64,000 bases of DNA, taken from assembly GCA_963170055.1 (NCBI GenBank), contig CAUJGJ010000397.1, positions 546,001-610,000 on the forward strand. Reading direction: 5' to 3'. Shown piece by piece: positions 1-10,560 of this stretch. The stretch is from Halisarca cf. caerulea. Lineage: Eukaryota; Porifera; Demospongiae; Chondrillida; Halisarcidae. Position 1 is the first letter of the stretch; every line of letters starts with the position of its first letter. The translations under genes were made by a program, and so were the position numbers. Below the pieces are notes generated by a model. That model was not told the DNA's origin, did no database searches, and worked only from the letters and a program-made list of their open reading frames with translations.

Positions 1-2
1 AA

Positions 3-1204
3 GTATCATTGCAAACTCACTTACTTCAATGGAAACTGCAAACACTTACCCCTACCACACATCTGTTTACATACATCAGTGACATACTCCTTCATCTCAT
101 GCAAGACGCTGACAACAGTCTCAAAGACTTCATGTGTTCCATATTTGCTATTGACAAGTTTCCAACATCAACCTCTCAAATGCTCAAATATATCCAGATC
201 TTGGTCCATGACAATCTCCTCGAATTTCAGATTCCAATAGATATAACGTACCACCAACAAATACAATTAGCACACGATGTAAGCAAAGATGACTGGTATG
301 ATGCAGTTCTCCTGGACCCTGTTCTTATTTATTTGTACAGCATCAGCCCTGTACATCCCTATTGTTTTGCATACTAAATCAGCTTTCTTTGCAATAGTAC
401 CATTTCTACCAGACAACCCACCCCTGGCACCAACAACTCCAACACACATAGCCATGGCAGATGAAGGCAAAGAACTCTTTGTACCCTGCACCCTTGCCAC
501 CATCACTCACCATTTATGTGGTCAGAAAAACATTGATTTTCAAAGTTCATGTATGCAGGACATATCTACTACAGCTACTCAAGTCCCCTTAGTGGCTGTC
601 AGCCTAGAAAATCCACCTAGTGTCAACCGGCCTAGTCTACAAATCAACCAACTTGCTTCCACCTGTGATCTTCTACAAGAGTGTCATGCATTGGATACTT
701 CCAGCATCCCTGATCATCCTATGCCTAAAGGTAGCAATTCGTCAACTATCCCTTCTTTCCTTATAAACCGTTCCAGTGCTGATGATCTCTCGCCTATACA
801 CAATGACTCTATACAAGGCTCAAAAACAGTTGCTGAGACTTCTACTTTGCCACAGAACTCAGCTATTATGCCCACTAACACTTTCCGATGCCATCTGTAC
901 CTGTGGTCATAGAACATCCCACATGTCTTGCAACAACACGGGAAAATATAACAGTCGCTGCCCTTGTCTTAGGCTCTCACAGCCCTGTACCTCAATGTGC
1001 AAATGTACCAACTGTCACAACCCTTTTGGGACAAGAATAGTGCCTGCACGAAAGCAACCCCAACTGATCATGGCTACTCACAAAACAACCAATAAAAAGG
1101 CCATATCATACTTAACAGATCAATCATTGCCAATTACTACAGGCCACATAACAGACAAGAATATCTGCTACTTGCATGCCTGCTACATCAAGAATATGGA
1201 ATAA
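3..1204 (+). pseudogene. Frameshifted cysteine-rich (CXC-like) protein fragment
   Basis: Three overlapping open stretches in different frames (about 9-377, 289-912 and 776-1204) appear to be one protein broken by small indels. The last part holds a cysteine cluster near 880-1025 in which the run CPC-x6-C-x3-CKC-x2-C-x-N matches the second half of a tesmin/TSO1 (CXC) DNA-binding repeat; an upstream CTC and a single C complete a plausible zinc-binding unit. I do not recognise the preceding 280 residues. One frame change lies near 890, just before the cysteine cluster. The fragment starts at the window edge, so its beginning is missing. A transposon origin is likely because a LINE fragment follows within 250 bases, but the two are not clearly joined. 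The CXC reading is fairly secure; the rest is not. Confidence 0.5.
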
Positions 1205-1444
1205 GATATGCATATCCAGTGCCCATGGACGATATTACGGAAAAATACAACACTTCAAGAATAATTGCACAATAAATGAAGCCTGACATAGCACTATTCC
1301 AACGTGAGAGTTGCACCTTGAAGAGCTTGGTACAAGACAAATTTCATTATGAGTGCACCGTCTCTAAAGGATTAACCCACTCAAGTTAAACATTTACTGA
1401 AATATGTACAGAGCACATAAGCCCCTAATCTATGGATTACTTCC

Positions 1445-2398
1445 ATCTCTGGCATACACTCTTCTCCCGGTTATCCCTCTTCTGGTGTTCCACAGGGTTC
1501 TGTTCTGGGTCCAACTCTGTTCTCTGCTTTTATAAATGATTTCCCTGATGCCCTTCCTCCCAATTCTACTGTTCTGTTTGCAGATGATACTACCATCTTT
1601 ATCACTGGTGAAGACCCCAAATTACTCAATGACTCCCTACAGTCCTGCCTAGACCTTGCTGAAATGTGGATGTCTGCCAATGGTTTAAGACTCAATGCCT
1701 CTAAAACCAAGTGTATGATGATACATTCACCAAAATCTAGAGATCCTCCACCATCACTAAATGTCCACCTGAATGGCAGTAGAATTGAGCAGGTAGCTGA
1801 GTTTAAGTTCCTGGGTGTGATTATCAGTTGCACTCTGTCTTGGTCAAATCACATTGGCTATGTTACCACCAAACTATCTAAGCATGTCAATCTACTTAGA
1901 CGGCTTTCCTGGTTTCTCCCTCGCTCCCTTCTTATTCTGTTCCTTAAATCTTATATTCTTCCACATGTTGACTACTGTGATGTTGTTTGGGATAGCTGTA
2001 CCAAACAAGACTCAAGTCGTCTACAGAGGTTGGTCAACTATGCCTGTCGCATTGCTTTGCATCGCCCTCGGCTCTATTCCTCTGTTGCCTTATGGGAGGA
2101 ACTAGGCTTGTCATCACTTGCTTCACGCCGGAAGCTCCACCTGGCCGAGCTCATGTACAAGTGTCAAAACTCTCTTGCTCCTTCCTACTTGTCGACCCTA
2201 TTTCACACTCCCTCACATAGCTACTCCACTCGAACAAGAACCCTAGCCAATCTTCCTCCCATCAAGTCCTCCTTCGGTCAGCGTTCCTTCAGCTTTTTAG
2301 GGACATCATTGTGGCGTTCTTTTCCCCCCTCTGTACGTGCTGCTGACTCCTTGCCGCAATTCTCAAGATTGGCTTCTACCTTTATTGCTTTTAACTAA
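1445..2398 (+). pseudogene. LINE reverse transcriptase, C-terminal part
   Basis: This is the end of a LINE open reading frame that would make cDNA by target-primed reverse transcription. Visible landmarks are GVPQGSVLGP near the start (palm motif before the catalytic box), FADDTT (the YADD-type catalytic box), the LNASKTK motif and the FLGVIIS thumb motif. The tail has the usual C-terminal region (PHVDYCDVVW, RLVNYACRIA). It belongs to the CR1/L2/Rex-like group by motif style. Everything upstream of the palm (endonuclease, fingers) is missing, so it cannot be active alone. No stop interrupts the remaining frame. Confidence 0.8.
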
Positions 2399-2506
2399 CT
2401 GCATGTGCATGATTCTGCATGTCATTGACTTCTAACAATCTGCATGTGCATAGCTTACATGACTAATTAGTAACAATAATTCAAATTATGTTAACTTTTC
2501 TTTTTT

Positions 2507-2857
2507 AGGGGCTGCCTGCGGCAGCCCCTATATTGTTTTCATTTGGACTTCCGGTGTGTAACGCTCGTCCGATATATATATATAAATATATATATATAAT
2601 ATGGATTTGAAGAAAAGTCTTATAATAGAGAATTTATATAATAGTAATAGAGAAGTATGAATTTATACAGAAATGAGTTATAGGAATTGTTTTGAAAACA
2701 ATTGCCAAATATGGCAATTGTTTTCAAAACAATTGTCCAGTTACAATAAACAGTATGTTCAATGAATGTTCAGCTGTGCACTTATACTCCAATGCTTTGC
2801 AAGTGATTCGAGTGCGTGGGGCGGCAGCCCCCACGAGTTTTTAACTCGAATTACTTG
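2507..2857 (+). mobile_element. Hairpin-ended repeat family A, copy A1
   Basis: About 351 bp. The left end is a GGGGCTGCC/GGCAGCCCC hairpin followed by TATATTGTTTTC. The centre has a TA array and a perfect 48-base palindrome built on ATTGTTTTGAAAACAATTG. The right end is a nested hairpin with outer stem AAGTGATTCGAGT/ACTCGAATTACTT and inner stem GTGGGGC/GCCCCCAC. It has no long inverted termini and no coding potential. It lies between a run of six T on the left and TTTTT on the right. Other copies are at 30073, 32155 and 42732. Confidence 0.8.
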
Positions 2858-2967
2858 TTTTTCTTGTCTTGTTTGTACTGTTTGCAGGGCGTCTAGTGTA
2901 GTAGCCATTGGCTAAAGGCTTCCCCTGAGTAAATAAGCTTATCCTATCCTATCCTATCCTATGTAGA

Positions 2968-3624
2968 GTGCATAAACATATATACGTACATATTAGTACT
3001 ATTAGTACAAATACGTCCTTAACTTAAATTTATGAACACACCTCTTCATTTCTGTTTTATACAGATGTTCCCATCAATTCAATTCATTGTATTCTTGCAT
3101 TCAATGAACACAATATACAGTGTAGTCCACATAATTGAAATATGGCAAGGATAATAAAAATTGACATAAGTATCCATATTGCATATGTACTACCAACGTA
3201 TTACTGTTTGTGATAACAAAGTATTACGATTGTGTATAGTGACTATGCGTACTATGCATAGCATCCAATAAAAAATAATGTACACCAAATGCAAGTGTTC
3301 TCGCGAAAGCATGGTACTGTGGCGCAGCGCCATGCTGTGTGTCAGATCTGCCACGCTGAGCGAAATGTAATACAGAAATTTTGTTTGTTTGGGGATCAGC
3401 CTTAGGGTGGGAATAATGCAATATCTTATAGTATACTATACCAGTATAAAAACATTACGTATTATAACTTCGGTTTATTCAGAAACTTGTAGTCTTCTTA
3501 GCAAACGAATTCGAATAGACAATTCTGGCAAGAAAACGTAGCGACGTTCTCTTTTTGAGGAAGCCATTTTCCAGCTAGCAATGACGTCGCAGCGTCATCA
3601 CAAAGCCACATGGAGTAGAAAAAC
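2968..3624 (+). other. Non-coding stretch
   Basis: AT-rich sequence between the LINE tail and the hAT reading frame. I see no gene in it. The part after about 3480 may be the 5' end of the hAT element, but no terminal inverted repeat could be matched. Confidence 0.4.
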
Positions 3625-5687
3625 ATGGCGAACAATAGAAAGAGATCAGCGTCGTCAGAATCGTCAAGCAAGAGTAAACATCGCATAGGACATAATGTAG
3701 AATGAGAAAAGGATTTCCCTTGGCATGTTCCGGTTTATAACGCTGCTGGAACAACAGTAGTTGGTTTGTTGTGTTTGATTTGCAAGAGGCACAACGCTAA
3801 GCCGAAGAATGGTACCGGGATATGGTCGAAAGAGCCCTGTGCACATCTACGAGACGAGACTCACTACAGCGCCACAAAGAATCTGAAATGCACAAGGACG
3901 CTCTTCAGCGAGAATCAACAAGGTTAGCATCTGAACAAAGCGGAGGGATAAGGCAAGCTTTTGCTACACGTGTTGTGGTGCAACGAAAGGCTCTAATCAG
4001 TGCATTACATCTTATGTATTGGTTAGCTAAAGAAGAAATCGTCCACACAACAAAGTTCAACTCCCTCAAGCAGCTTGCAATTTCCCTTGGCTGTGATTAC
4101 TTGCGGAACTCAGCATTGGAAAGAATGCTCAGTACTCCAGTGAACAGACTATTGCAGAACTTCTTCATTGTCTGGCACAGGTGCTAGAGGAACAAACTGT
4201 ATCTTTCCTTCAAGTGAGCCCTTTCTTCTCACTGATGACAGATGAATCCACTGACATTGCAGTTTTGAAACAGCTTGTGGTTGTTGGGAAATGCTTGACA
4301 CCTGAAGGCGTGAAGACTTCCTTTTTGCGGATAACAGACATCCCAAATGGCACAGCTGGAACAATTGAGAGTGCAATCCTTCAGTATATTAGTAACAAAA
4401 GCCTTCAGGTTTCAAAACTCTGTGCTTTCGGGAGTGATGGAGCCTCTGTAATGACAGGTAGATCATCTGGAGTTGCGGTTCGACTGAAGCAGCATAGTCC
4501 TAAATAATAGCGGCACATTGTGTAATCCATCGACTGGCTTTGGCAGCCGCACATGTTTCTAACAATATACCCTATCTTCAGAAATTCAAATCTCTCATAC
4601 AAACTTTGTTTTATTTCTATAAAAACATTGCGGTGAGAATGGCTAGTCTTCACACAATACAAGGGATACTCGTATCCCTTGTAATATATATATATATAAT
4701 GACCCCCAAATCAACTGCAAGCAAGCTAAAGATGTCCGGTGGCTATCCCATGACAATGCAGTCAAAACTCTGGTGCGAGCCCTTCCATCAGTTTTGATCA
4801 GCCTGGACAGGGAATCGTTAGAGAATAGTGAACCTACTGCTCATGGCCTGCTAAAATTTATGAAGAGTTACAAATTTGTAGCTACACTGTATCTATTATC
4901 TGACATCCTCCCCCACTTGAGCCGTCTCTCAAAGATATTCCAAAAGGAAGACATAGACCTGTCCCTCATACAGCCATGCTTACAATCCACAGTAGAAGCT
5001 ATCTCTCAATACAAGCACACACCGGGACCCAATCTTAGCAAAGTGGATGAGGTGTTATCTGGAGATCTTAAGGATTTTGAAATCGAAGCACCTGTCACCC
5101 AAAAGGCTTCTTTTAAGGAAGAAATTCAAGATAAGTATATTGATGCTATTGTTGCGCAGATAGAAGGTCACTTCCCATCCATTGAGTTATTGGGAGCATT
5201 CAGAATTTCCAATCCACAAGAAATTCAGCCTAATATCAGTGATCAAGAAATGGCTATGTATGGTTGCAAGGAAATAAAGGTTTTGGCTGCTGCATATGGT
5301 GAGGGAGATGGTGCCATTGTTGATGCAGAAGAGCTACTTGGCGAGTGGGAGGGATTTAGGAGACTGCTCAAAGTGAAGTATTCATCAAAGTCTGCACGAG
5401 AATTATTCAAAGTTATTCTGAATGATGAATCATTGAAAGAGCTTTACCCTCAGAAGATGAAACTGGTAGCTATTGCAGCACTTATACCAATGAGTACAGC
5501 TGAGTGTGAGCGGGTTTTCTCTACTATGAATTGTATTAAAACTGAGCTGAGAAACAGACTCAAGTCAAACACTCTTGACTGCCAGATCAGGTTAAGTTTT
5601 AATGGTCCACCTGCTGATTTGTTTGATTTTGAGCGTGCTGCAGACATATGGGGAGCAATGCGTAATAGAAGATTGACTATCATTTGA
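3625..5687 (+). pseudogene. Broken hAT-family transposase (hAT-A)
   Basis: The frame opens at ATG 3625. It has a stop near 3706, then a zinc-finger region (LLCLICKRHN ... DSLQRHKESEMH, BED/TTF style) crossing a frame change near 3850. Next come the first catalytic region FFSLMTDESTD (about 4225), the second CAFGSDGASV (about 4425), a stop pair at 4506, a further frame change, and a TA array at about 4686-4699 inside the coding part. The C-terminal dimerisation domain (IPMSTAECERVFSTMN, about 5490-5530) runs to the stop at 5687. The overall style resembles ZNF862/C17orf113-type hAT proteins. At least four lesions make it inactive. No inverted ends or target duplication were found. Confidence 0.8.
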
Positions 5688-5689
5688 TA

Positions 5690-7530
5690 CAGTCATGTTT
5701 TACTGCAGTAGTTACTAGTATACATTTTTCAGTATTATGGACGGATTGTATGTAACATGAATCCATTGATATTTCAAAGATTAATGGTAGTTCCTTTTTA
5801 TCTCAATAGAATGACTTGAAATTCAGTTCAGTTAAGTATATATTTACTGCGGCGCCATGCTATTGCATATACATTTACGAGTGATGCCCCCACACTGTGA
5901 ATTTTTTCTAGCTAGAACACTGCAAATGTCACCTATTATCCCACCAAGTGTCAATGTGAGACCAACCATATTTCCTATTGTACCATGCATATACAATATG
6001 CTGGGAAAACAATACGTTTCAAGAAACAGTACTTTGAGGCTCCATTTATATGGTGTGTGTGTGTGTGTGTGTGTGTGTGCTATGTTGCATACACATGTGC
6101 AGTGTTTTAGCCAAAGCATCATAGGAGGACGGGATGTCCCTCCCATAAAATTAATGCACCCTCCTTTAGAAGCTGCTGGCCCTCCTTTGAAAGCTGTGTG
6201 CCCTCCTATTCGACCCTTTATAAACCGACGACCACAAGCATTTGTGGCGCATACTTGAGACACCCCTAAAATACTGTGAGTTTGTACTTGCAAATGAATC
6301 ACGCGAGTTTGGTATCAATCGATAGCAAATGTCATTGTAAATGCAAGGGTATATTTTGTATGTCCACACTACGTATTATAGCAATACAAAAGTGGCCATT
6401 ATATATCCAAAAATGCATGTGTTAGCGACAAACTCAAGAATATGGAGAGTTCGCAATAATTATACAACAAAAATGGCGTCGATTTCTCAAAGACGTATAA
6501 GTGCAGTTTAAAGCTCTTCTTTTGTTGCCTTACTTCACCGTATGCCAAATACGAAAACATGACATGTTGCTGAAAGGTATGAGGTTGCTGAAGTACCAAT
6601 TACGTTAATATTTAAAGGCACTTTCACCTTAACTGCCGCACAAAGACATGGTAGGTTGAACTGGTCAAGTTAGTGCCTTTTCTCAAGCTTTAGTGTGGTG
6701 AGAGCAACTTCAAAGCCTTTCAGAGAAAAATTCAGCCCTGTAGTTAGTATTGTGAATGTGTGCACACAGAATCTGAGCACGTTGGAAGGAACTTAGCGGT
6801 TGTGATAGGGTTCGTATTGTGCAACAATTATATGATACATGACAGTACGCAAAGGGGATTTCTTCACTAAGAGAGGACTAGACAGTACTACAACAGCTTT
6901 TCACGAAGAAACAGGCGAATATTACATCTGTTGAAGGTTCTTTTACTGAATAAACTTTTATGCCACAAACATGGTCATCAGTAGATAAGGAGTTAGCAGT
7001 AACAGAAAAATGCAGTAGTTAAAAGGTTAAACTATGCACCCTTGTTAGAATCAGGGCAGTGAGCTTGGGTAAGGGGAAGGTACAAGGTCATAAGTGCCAG
7101 GACATTTGATTGGGTGTCAATTAGTAATTGTTTACCCTTGCTTAGAAGACTAGTAAGCTCAGCAAAAGTAGCTACAGAGCTTCGCCATAGCTATATACAA
7201 TGCACATCTGTATTCCGCATTGAGAGCTTCACCATAGCTATATACAATGCACATCCCTATTCCACATTGATCCACTTACATGATAGACTGTAGCCCTCCC
7301 CACCCCCCATTTTTGGCTGCTGGCTGAAACACTCATGTGATGACAGAGTATTGACAGATTGGCCTACACCTAATATGGCCAACAACAAGATGAATCGGCC
7401 ATAGTTTGCACAAGTTTCGTTTAGCAATGGTTTGAAATTTATGCGGCAACAGTAAAGCTTTGCTTTGCTGCAACATAAACAAACCTATATATCCATGTGG
7501 TATGTGTAATTGCTTGCGTACATGTGTTTT
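5690..7530 (+). other. Non-coding stretch with small repeats
   Basis: No gene seen. It holds a TG array at about 6053-6079 and a short direct duplication of about 50 bp at 7165-7262 (units containing CCATAGCTATATACAATGCACATC). The stretch 6130-6215 has repeated CCCTCCT words. Confidence 0.4.
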
Positions 7531-7533
7531 GTA

Positions 7534-7586
<53 letters not shown>

Positions 7587-7592
7587 ATGTGT

Positions 7593-7662
<70 letters not shown>

Positions 7663-7680
7663 CTATCTGTGTGTGTGTAC
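7531..7680 (+). repeat. TG microsatellite
   Basis: Nearly pure (TG)n with scattered A and C interruptions. Long apparent open frames on both strands here (runs of VCVCV or HTHTH) are repeat artefacts. Confidence 0.95.
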
Positions 7681-7689
7681 ATGCATAAT

Positions 7690-8530
7690 AATACAGCTTT
7701 GAAGCAATTATGAACACTACAGTCACACTCCATGTAGCAACTATACACTTGAGACAAGGGTTCCACCTATGTGACAAACTATGTATAGAAGACAAAGGTG
7801 GCCTAAGACCAAATTTTGGCCTATACAACAATTGTCACAGAAGCAAGCTTAGTCTTGATATGTAAATTACACTCAAATCACTGAATTCACAGAGTACAAT
7901 TCACTTGAGGTAAGGGTTGCACCTACCATTTCAACCAGGAGTTAAGGCAGCCAAAGGCCGCTTTCTCTCCTAGTGCAGAAAATGGCTGCAAATAATGACA
8001 AAAAGTTATGGCATTTTCGTGACAGCCATTTACCCGTTATAGGGAGGCCGGATATAAAGACCCTCTGTAAGTGAAGGAAAGGGTCTGGCTTTGCTATTTA
8101 GCTGAAAAGGGAGTGCCAATGAAGAAGGCCTATTGGCTAGTACATATATTTGGAATTCACGAGTCACTTTGGGGAAATGAAGAAATACAACATATTCTGA
8201 TCAAAGAGCTGATCAGACACCCACATACAATCAACTGGTCCTCCCACACCCACACATAATCAACTTGTAGTGCTAGGCTGCTCACACACAATTAATTGGC
8301 CCTCCCACACCCATACATAATGAACTTGTCAAAGATGTCTGTCCAGACACAAGCATGCCCTGGAGGGGTCCACTCCTACACAATTAGAAAGTGAAGGAAA
8401 TTGTAGGTATATATACATCCATATGCACATATAGCAAAACTATACACCATCCACACACAATCAATTGTGAACACAACCTGCCCCATGCAATTAAATATTG
8501 AAGGAAACTCATACAGTATATGTATAGGGC
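7690..8530 (+). other. Spacer before the DUF3987 gene
   Basis: No clear gene. Repeated CCCACACCCAYACATAATSAACTTGT-like phrases at about 8220-8340 form a weak local duplication. Upstream exons of the DUF3987 gene may lie here, because its first recognisable exon starts at a splice-acceptor-like AG. Confidence 0.35.
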
Positions 8531-8532
8531 AG

Positions 8533-9604
8533 GTGAAGATTTTGCTACTAAGAGTTCGGAGATATCTAAAGACATGGCTATGTATGTTCCTCAATACAAA
8601 AGATTCAAGTCGAATGCTTGCCCACCCGAGGCTTACCATGAAAAAATCAAGACAGCTGGCAGTGAAATACTGCCCTGGAAATTACATTCATCAGAAGAAG
8701 CAATTACATTAATTGAAACACTCACATATTATGCTAACACCTCCCCAGACTTCGTATTTCTGGCCCTCGTAGCTGCCACTGCAACAACCATGGGCCAAGG
8801 AGCAAGTGTCAAGTGTTTGGACTATGAAGAACCTGTCGACATATTCATTATGTGCATTGGATATCCAGGGTCAGGGAAGACACAGGCACTAAAATTAGCA
8901 GTAGAAACTCACATTAATAGCATCCTGGGCTCATGGAACAGAGGAGTCCTTCTAGATGATTTCACTAGGGAAGGCCTTTGAAAGCTCCTTCAGGCAAAGG
9001 ATGGTAGAGTGTTGATCACTTCAGACGAGATAGCAGGCTTTTTCAATACCCTGGACAATGGCTCAGGGGCTGACAGATACCTCTTGTGCAGGTTATTCGA
9101 CTGTTCTTCATGGACAAAGACAACTGGTAAGGATTTCTACTGTACAGACTGCAGTCCTCGTTTGTTATTTGTACATGCCCATACACAGTATAATGCAAGT
9201 GCAAAACTACAACATTCCATACATATACATAGGGCAGGGCAACAGTCTACGTCGAGAGGAAGTGGCTCACACACACTGCACAATATTTGGCTTCATACAA
9301 CCAGGCACCCTTTTTACAAAAGTACTCCCAGCTCTGCTTACGGAAGATGATGGCCTGTATGACAGATTCCTCATATGCTGTCCAAAGACAACACGACTGA
9401 AAAGTGACACCCTCCAAACCTGGCAACAGAAAAAACAGCAGCTACCAATTAAAGAGATCAAACCTATTCTGCAGGAGATAAATGATGCGCATGATTGCCA
9501 AGGGCCACGGACATACACTATGTCTGAAGAAGCAGAACAGCTCTACAAACTGTTCTATGATAACAGTGTGGAAGTCATAAACAATGCTTGGGAAGTTGGT
9601 GGCT
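8533..9604 (+). pseudogene. DUF3987-type P-loop protein, 5' part (split by a transposon)
   Basis: This matches the DUF3987 family of primase/helicase-associated ATPase-like proteins, whose biochemical role is not well defined. The first visible exon runs about 8533-9127 and the second starts at 9233 after a GT-AG intron; the join keeps the frame. Seen: a Walker A motif GYPGSGKT at about 8860, an acidic Walker B-like strand VLITSDEIAGFF near 9010, and GFIQPGTLFTKVLP ... DGLYDRFLICCP, a signature stretch of the family. An in-frame TGA near 8978, in a conserved region, suggests decay. The gene stops at 9604, where a 5.3 kb transposon begins, and resumes at 14939. Upstream exons were not identified. 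Confidence 0.75.
9595..9604 (+). repeat. Target-site duplication, left copy
   Basis: GTTGGTGGCT precedes the left inverted end. The same ten bases occur at 14929-14938. The first G of the right copy may instead be the last base of the inverted end, giving 9 bp. Confidence 0.85.
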
Positions 9605-9957
9605 CAGAGGAGGTCGGTCACGGCGACGTCATTATTGTTGTGACGTCATGGAGTCATCGCTCGAGCGTTAAATGGCGGAACGCTACGTGGGTGATGTATC
9701 TCTTTTGGAATAGCAGTACTTTCGCTGTATTGTACTTTCAGTAGGAGAGCGTTATTATTACTGTATTCCCAGTTTCCCTTTGATATCAGTGCCATTACTT
9801 AACTGTGTGGTGCAGGTCTTCACCAAGAATGAATTGGCGACGGTAGTGTTTCTTTCGGGCTGAAATTGACCAAGAAGACAACGTAAAATGCGGGGATTCC
9901 ATCATTATAGTAGCCTTTCATCTTCTGGACTATTCAGAGTATCAGCGTGCCACTGCT

Positions 9958-10482
9958 ATGCCAACAATAACGGCGCTATTTCAAGATGCCGTACTCGTTA
10001 TCTGGGAATGGGACACAATCGCTATAAAGCAAGAAAGCTGTAGTGGAGATTCGAGTGAATCTGGTGCTAGTAGATTAAGCAGTGAGGCAGATGTTTTTAA
10101 CGGACAACACACTCTCAAGTTTAAGTGTATAGGAGTTACTAAAGAGACTATATATCAAGATATTTTAAGGGATTGCAAGAGAGAGCTCAGCAATGGAAGG
10201 GTAGTTCTAACGAGGTTGCACGTAGAGCAATTGGAAGAAGGTTGTGCTGTAGCAGTGGAGCTTTATCACAAGGAATCATGGTGCAGAGTTGGTTACATAG
10301 TGGAAGAACTGAAGAGTGAAGTGAAGCAAGTAATGGACAACGGTAGTTTAGTATCAGTGAAACTTTCTAGCATACGTTATGTAACATATTGGAGATCAGG
10401 GTTAGGTTATTACGCTAGTATTGAGATAACCAAGGTAGGTTCATGGTCTCGGCTTGCACAGTGTAAACGCAGCTCTTTTTAG
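9958..10482 (+). CDS. HIRAN-like accessory protein of the 9605-14929 transposon
   Basis: A single-exon 174-aa protein with a true ATG start. Residues about 55-170 (from HTLKFKCIGVT to SRLAQC) have the layout of a HIRAN domain: a basic strand RVVLTRLHVEQLEEGCAVAV, then CRVGYIVEELKSEV, then a final strand region ending YYASIEITK. HIRAN domains in HLTF/Rad5-type proteins bind single-stranded 3' DNA ends; a role at transposon ends or repair intermediates is an inference. It faces the large gene, and the two stop codons lie about 80 bp apart. There is no visible signal peptide or membrane segment. The assignment rests on pattern only and is moderate. Confidence 0.6.
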   Translation: MPTITALFQDAVLVIWEWDTIAIKQESCSGDSSESGASRLSSEADVFNGQHTLKFKCIGVTKETIYQDILRDCKRELSNGRVVLTRLHVEQLEEGCAVAVELYHKESWCRVGYIVEELKSEVKQVMDNGSLVSVKLSSIRYVTYWRSGLGYYASIEITKVGSWSRLAQCKRSSF

Positions 10483-10560
10483 TTCATGTATATGCTGTAG
10501 AACATGGCATTGTACATGGAAGTTGTAATGAATGATCACGGATGTTAACTTGAATTAATT

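Larger units (their letters stand above)
1440..2966 (+). mobile_element. 5'-truncated non-LTR retrotransposon (LINE) with hairpin element A1 nested in its 3' UTR
   Basis: The reverse transcriptase C-terminal half ends at 2398. A 3' UTR follows, is interrupted by repeat A1 (2507-2857), resumes with a T-rich stretch, and ends in GTAAATAAGC followed by four TATCC units (about 2941-2961). A short tandem repeat tail is typical of CR1/L2-like LINEs that prime on their own 3' repeat. The 5' end is lost, as in most LINE copies. Confidence 0.7.

Noticed and set aside
9..912. Possible OTU-protease-like region in the first open stretches
   Set aside because: The strand pattern loosely suggested it, but no catalytic Asp/Cys/His motif can be identified.
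2507..2857. Helitron interpretation of families A and B
   Set aside because: A 3' hairpin is present, but there is no CTRR end, no TC start and no A/T insertion pattern; flanks are T runs.
5844..6369. Open frames around the TG array at 6053
   Set aside because: Overlapping frames on both strands without recognisable domains.
7439..7831. Open frames of 60-180 codons inside TG/CA arrays (also at 16325-17002, 19371-19696, 27928-28538, 30313-31056, 53200-53557)
   Set aside because: They encode only VCVC or HTHT runs, are open on both strands, and follow the repeat exactly.
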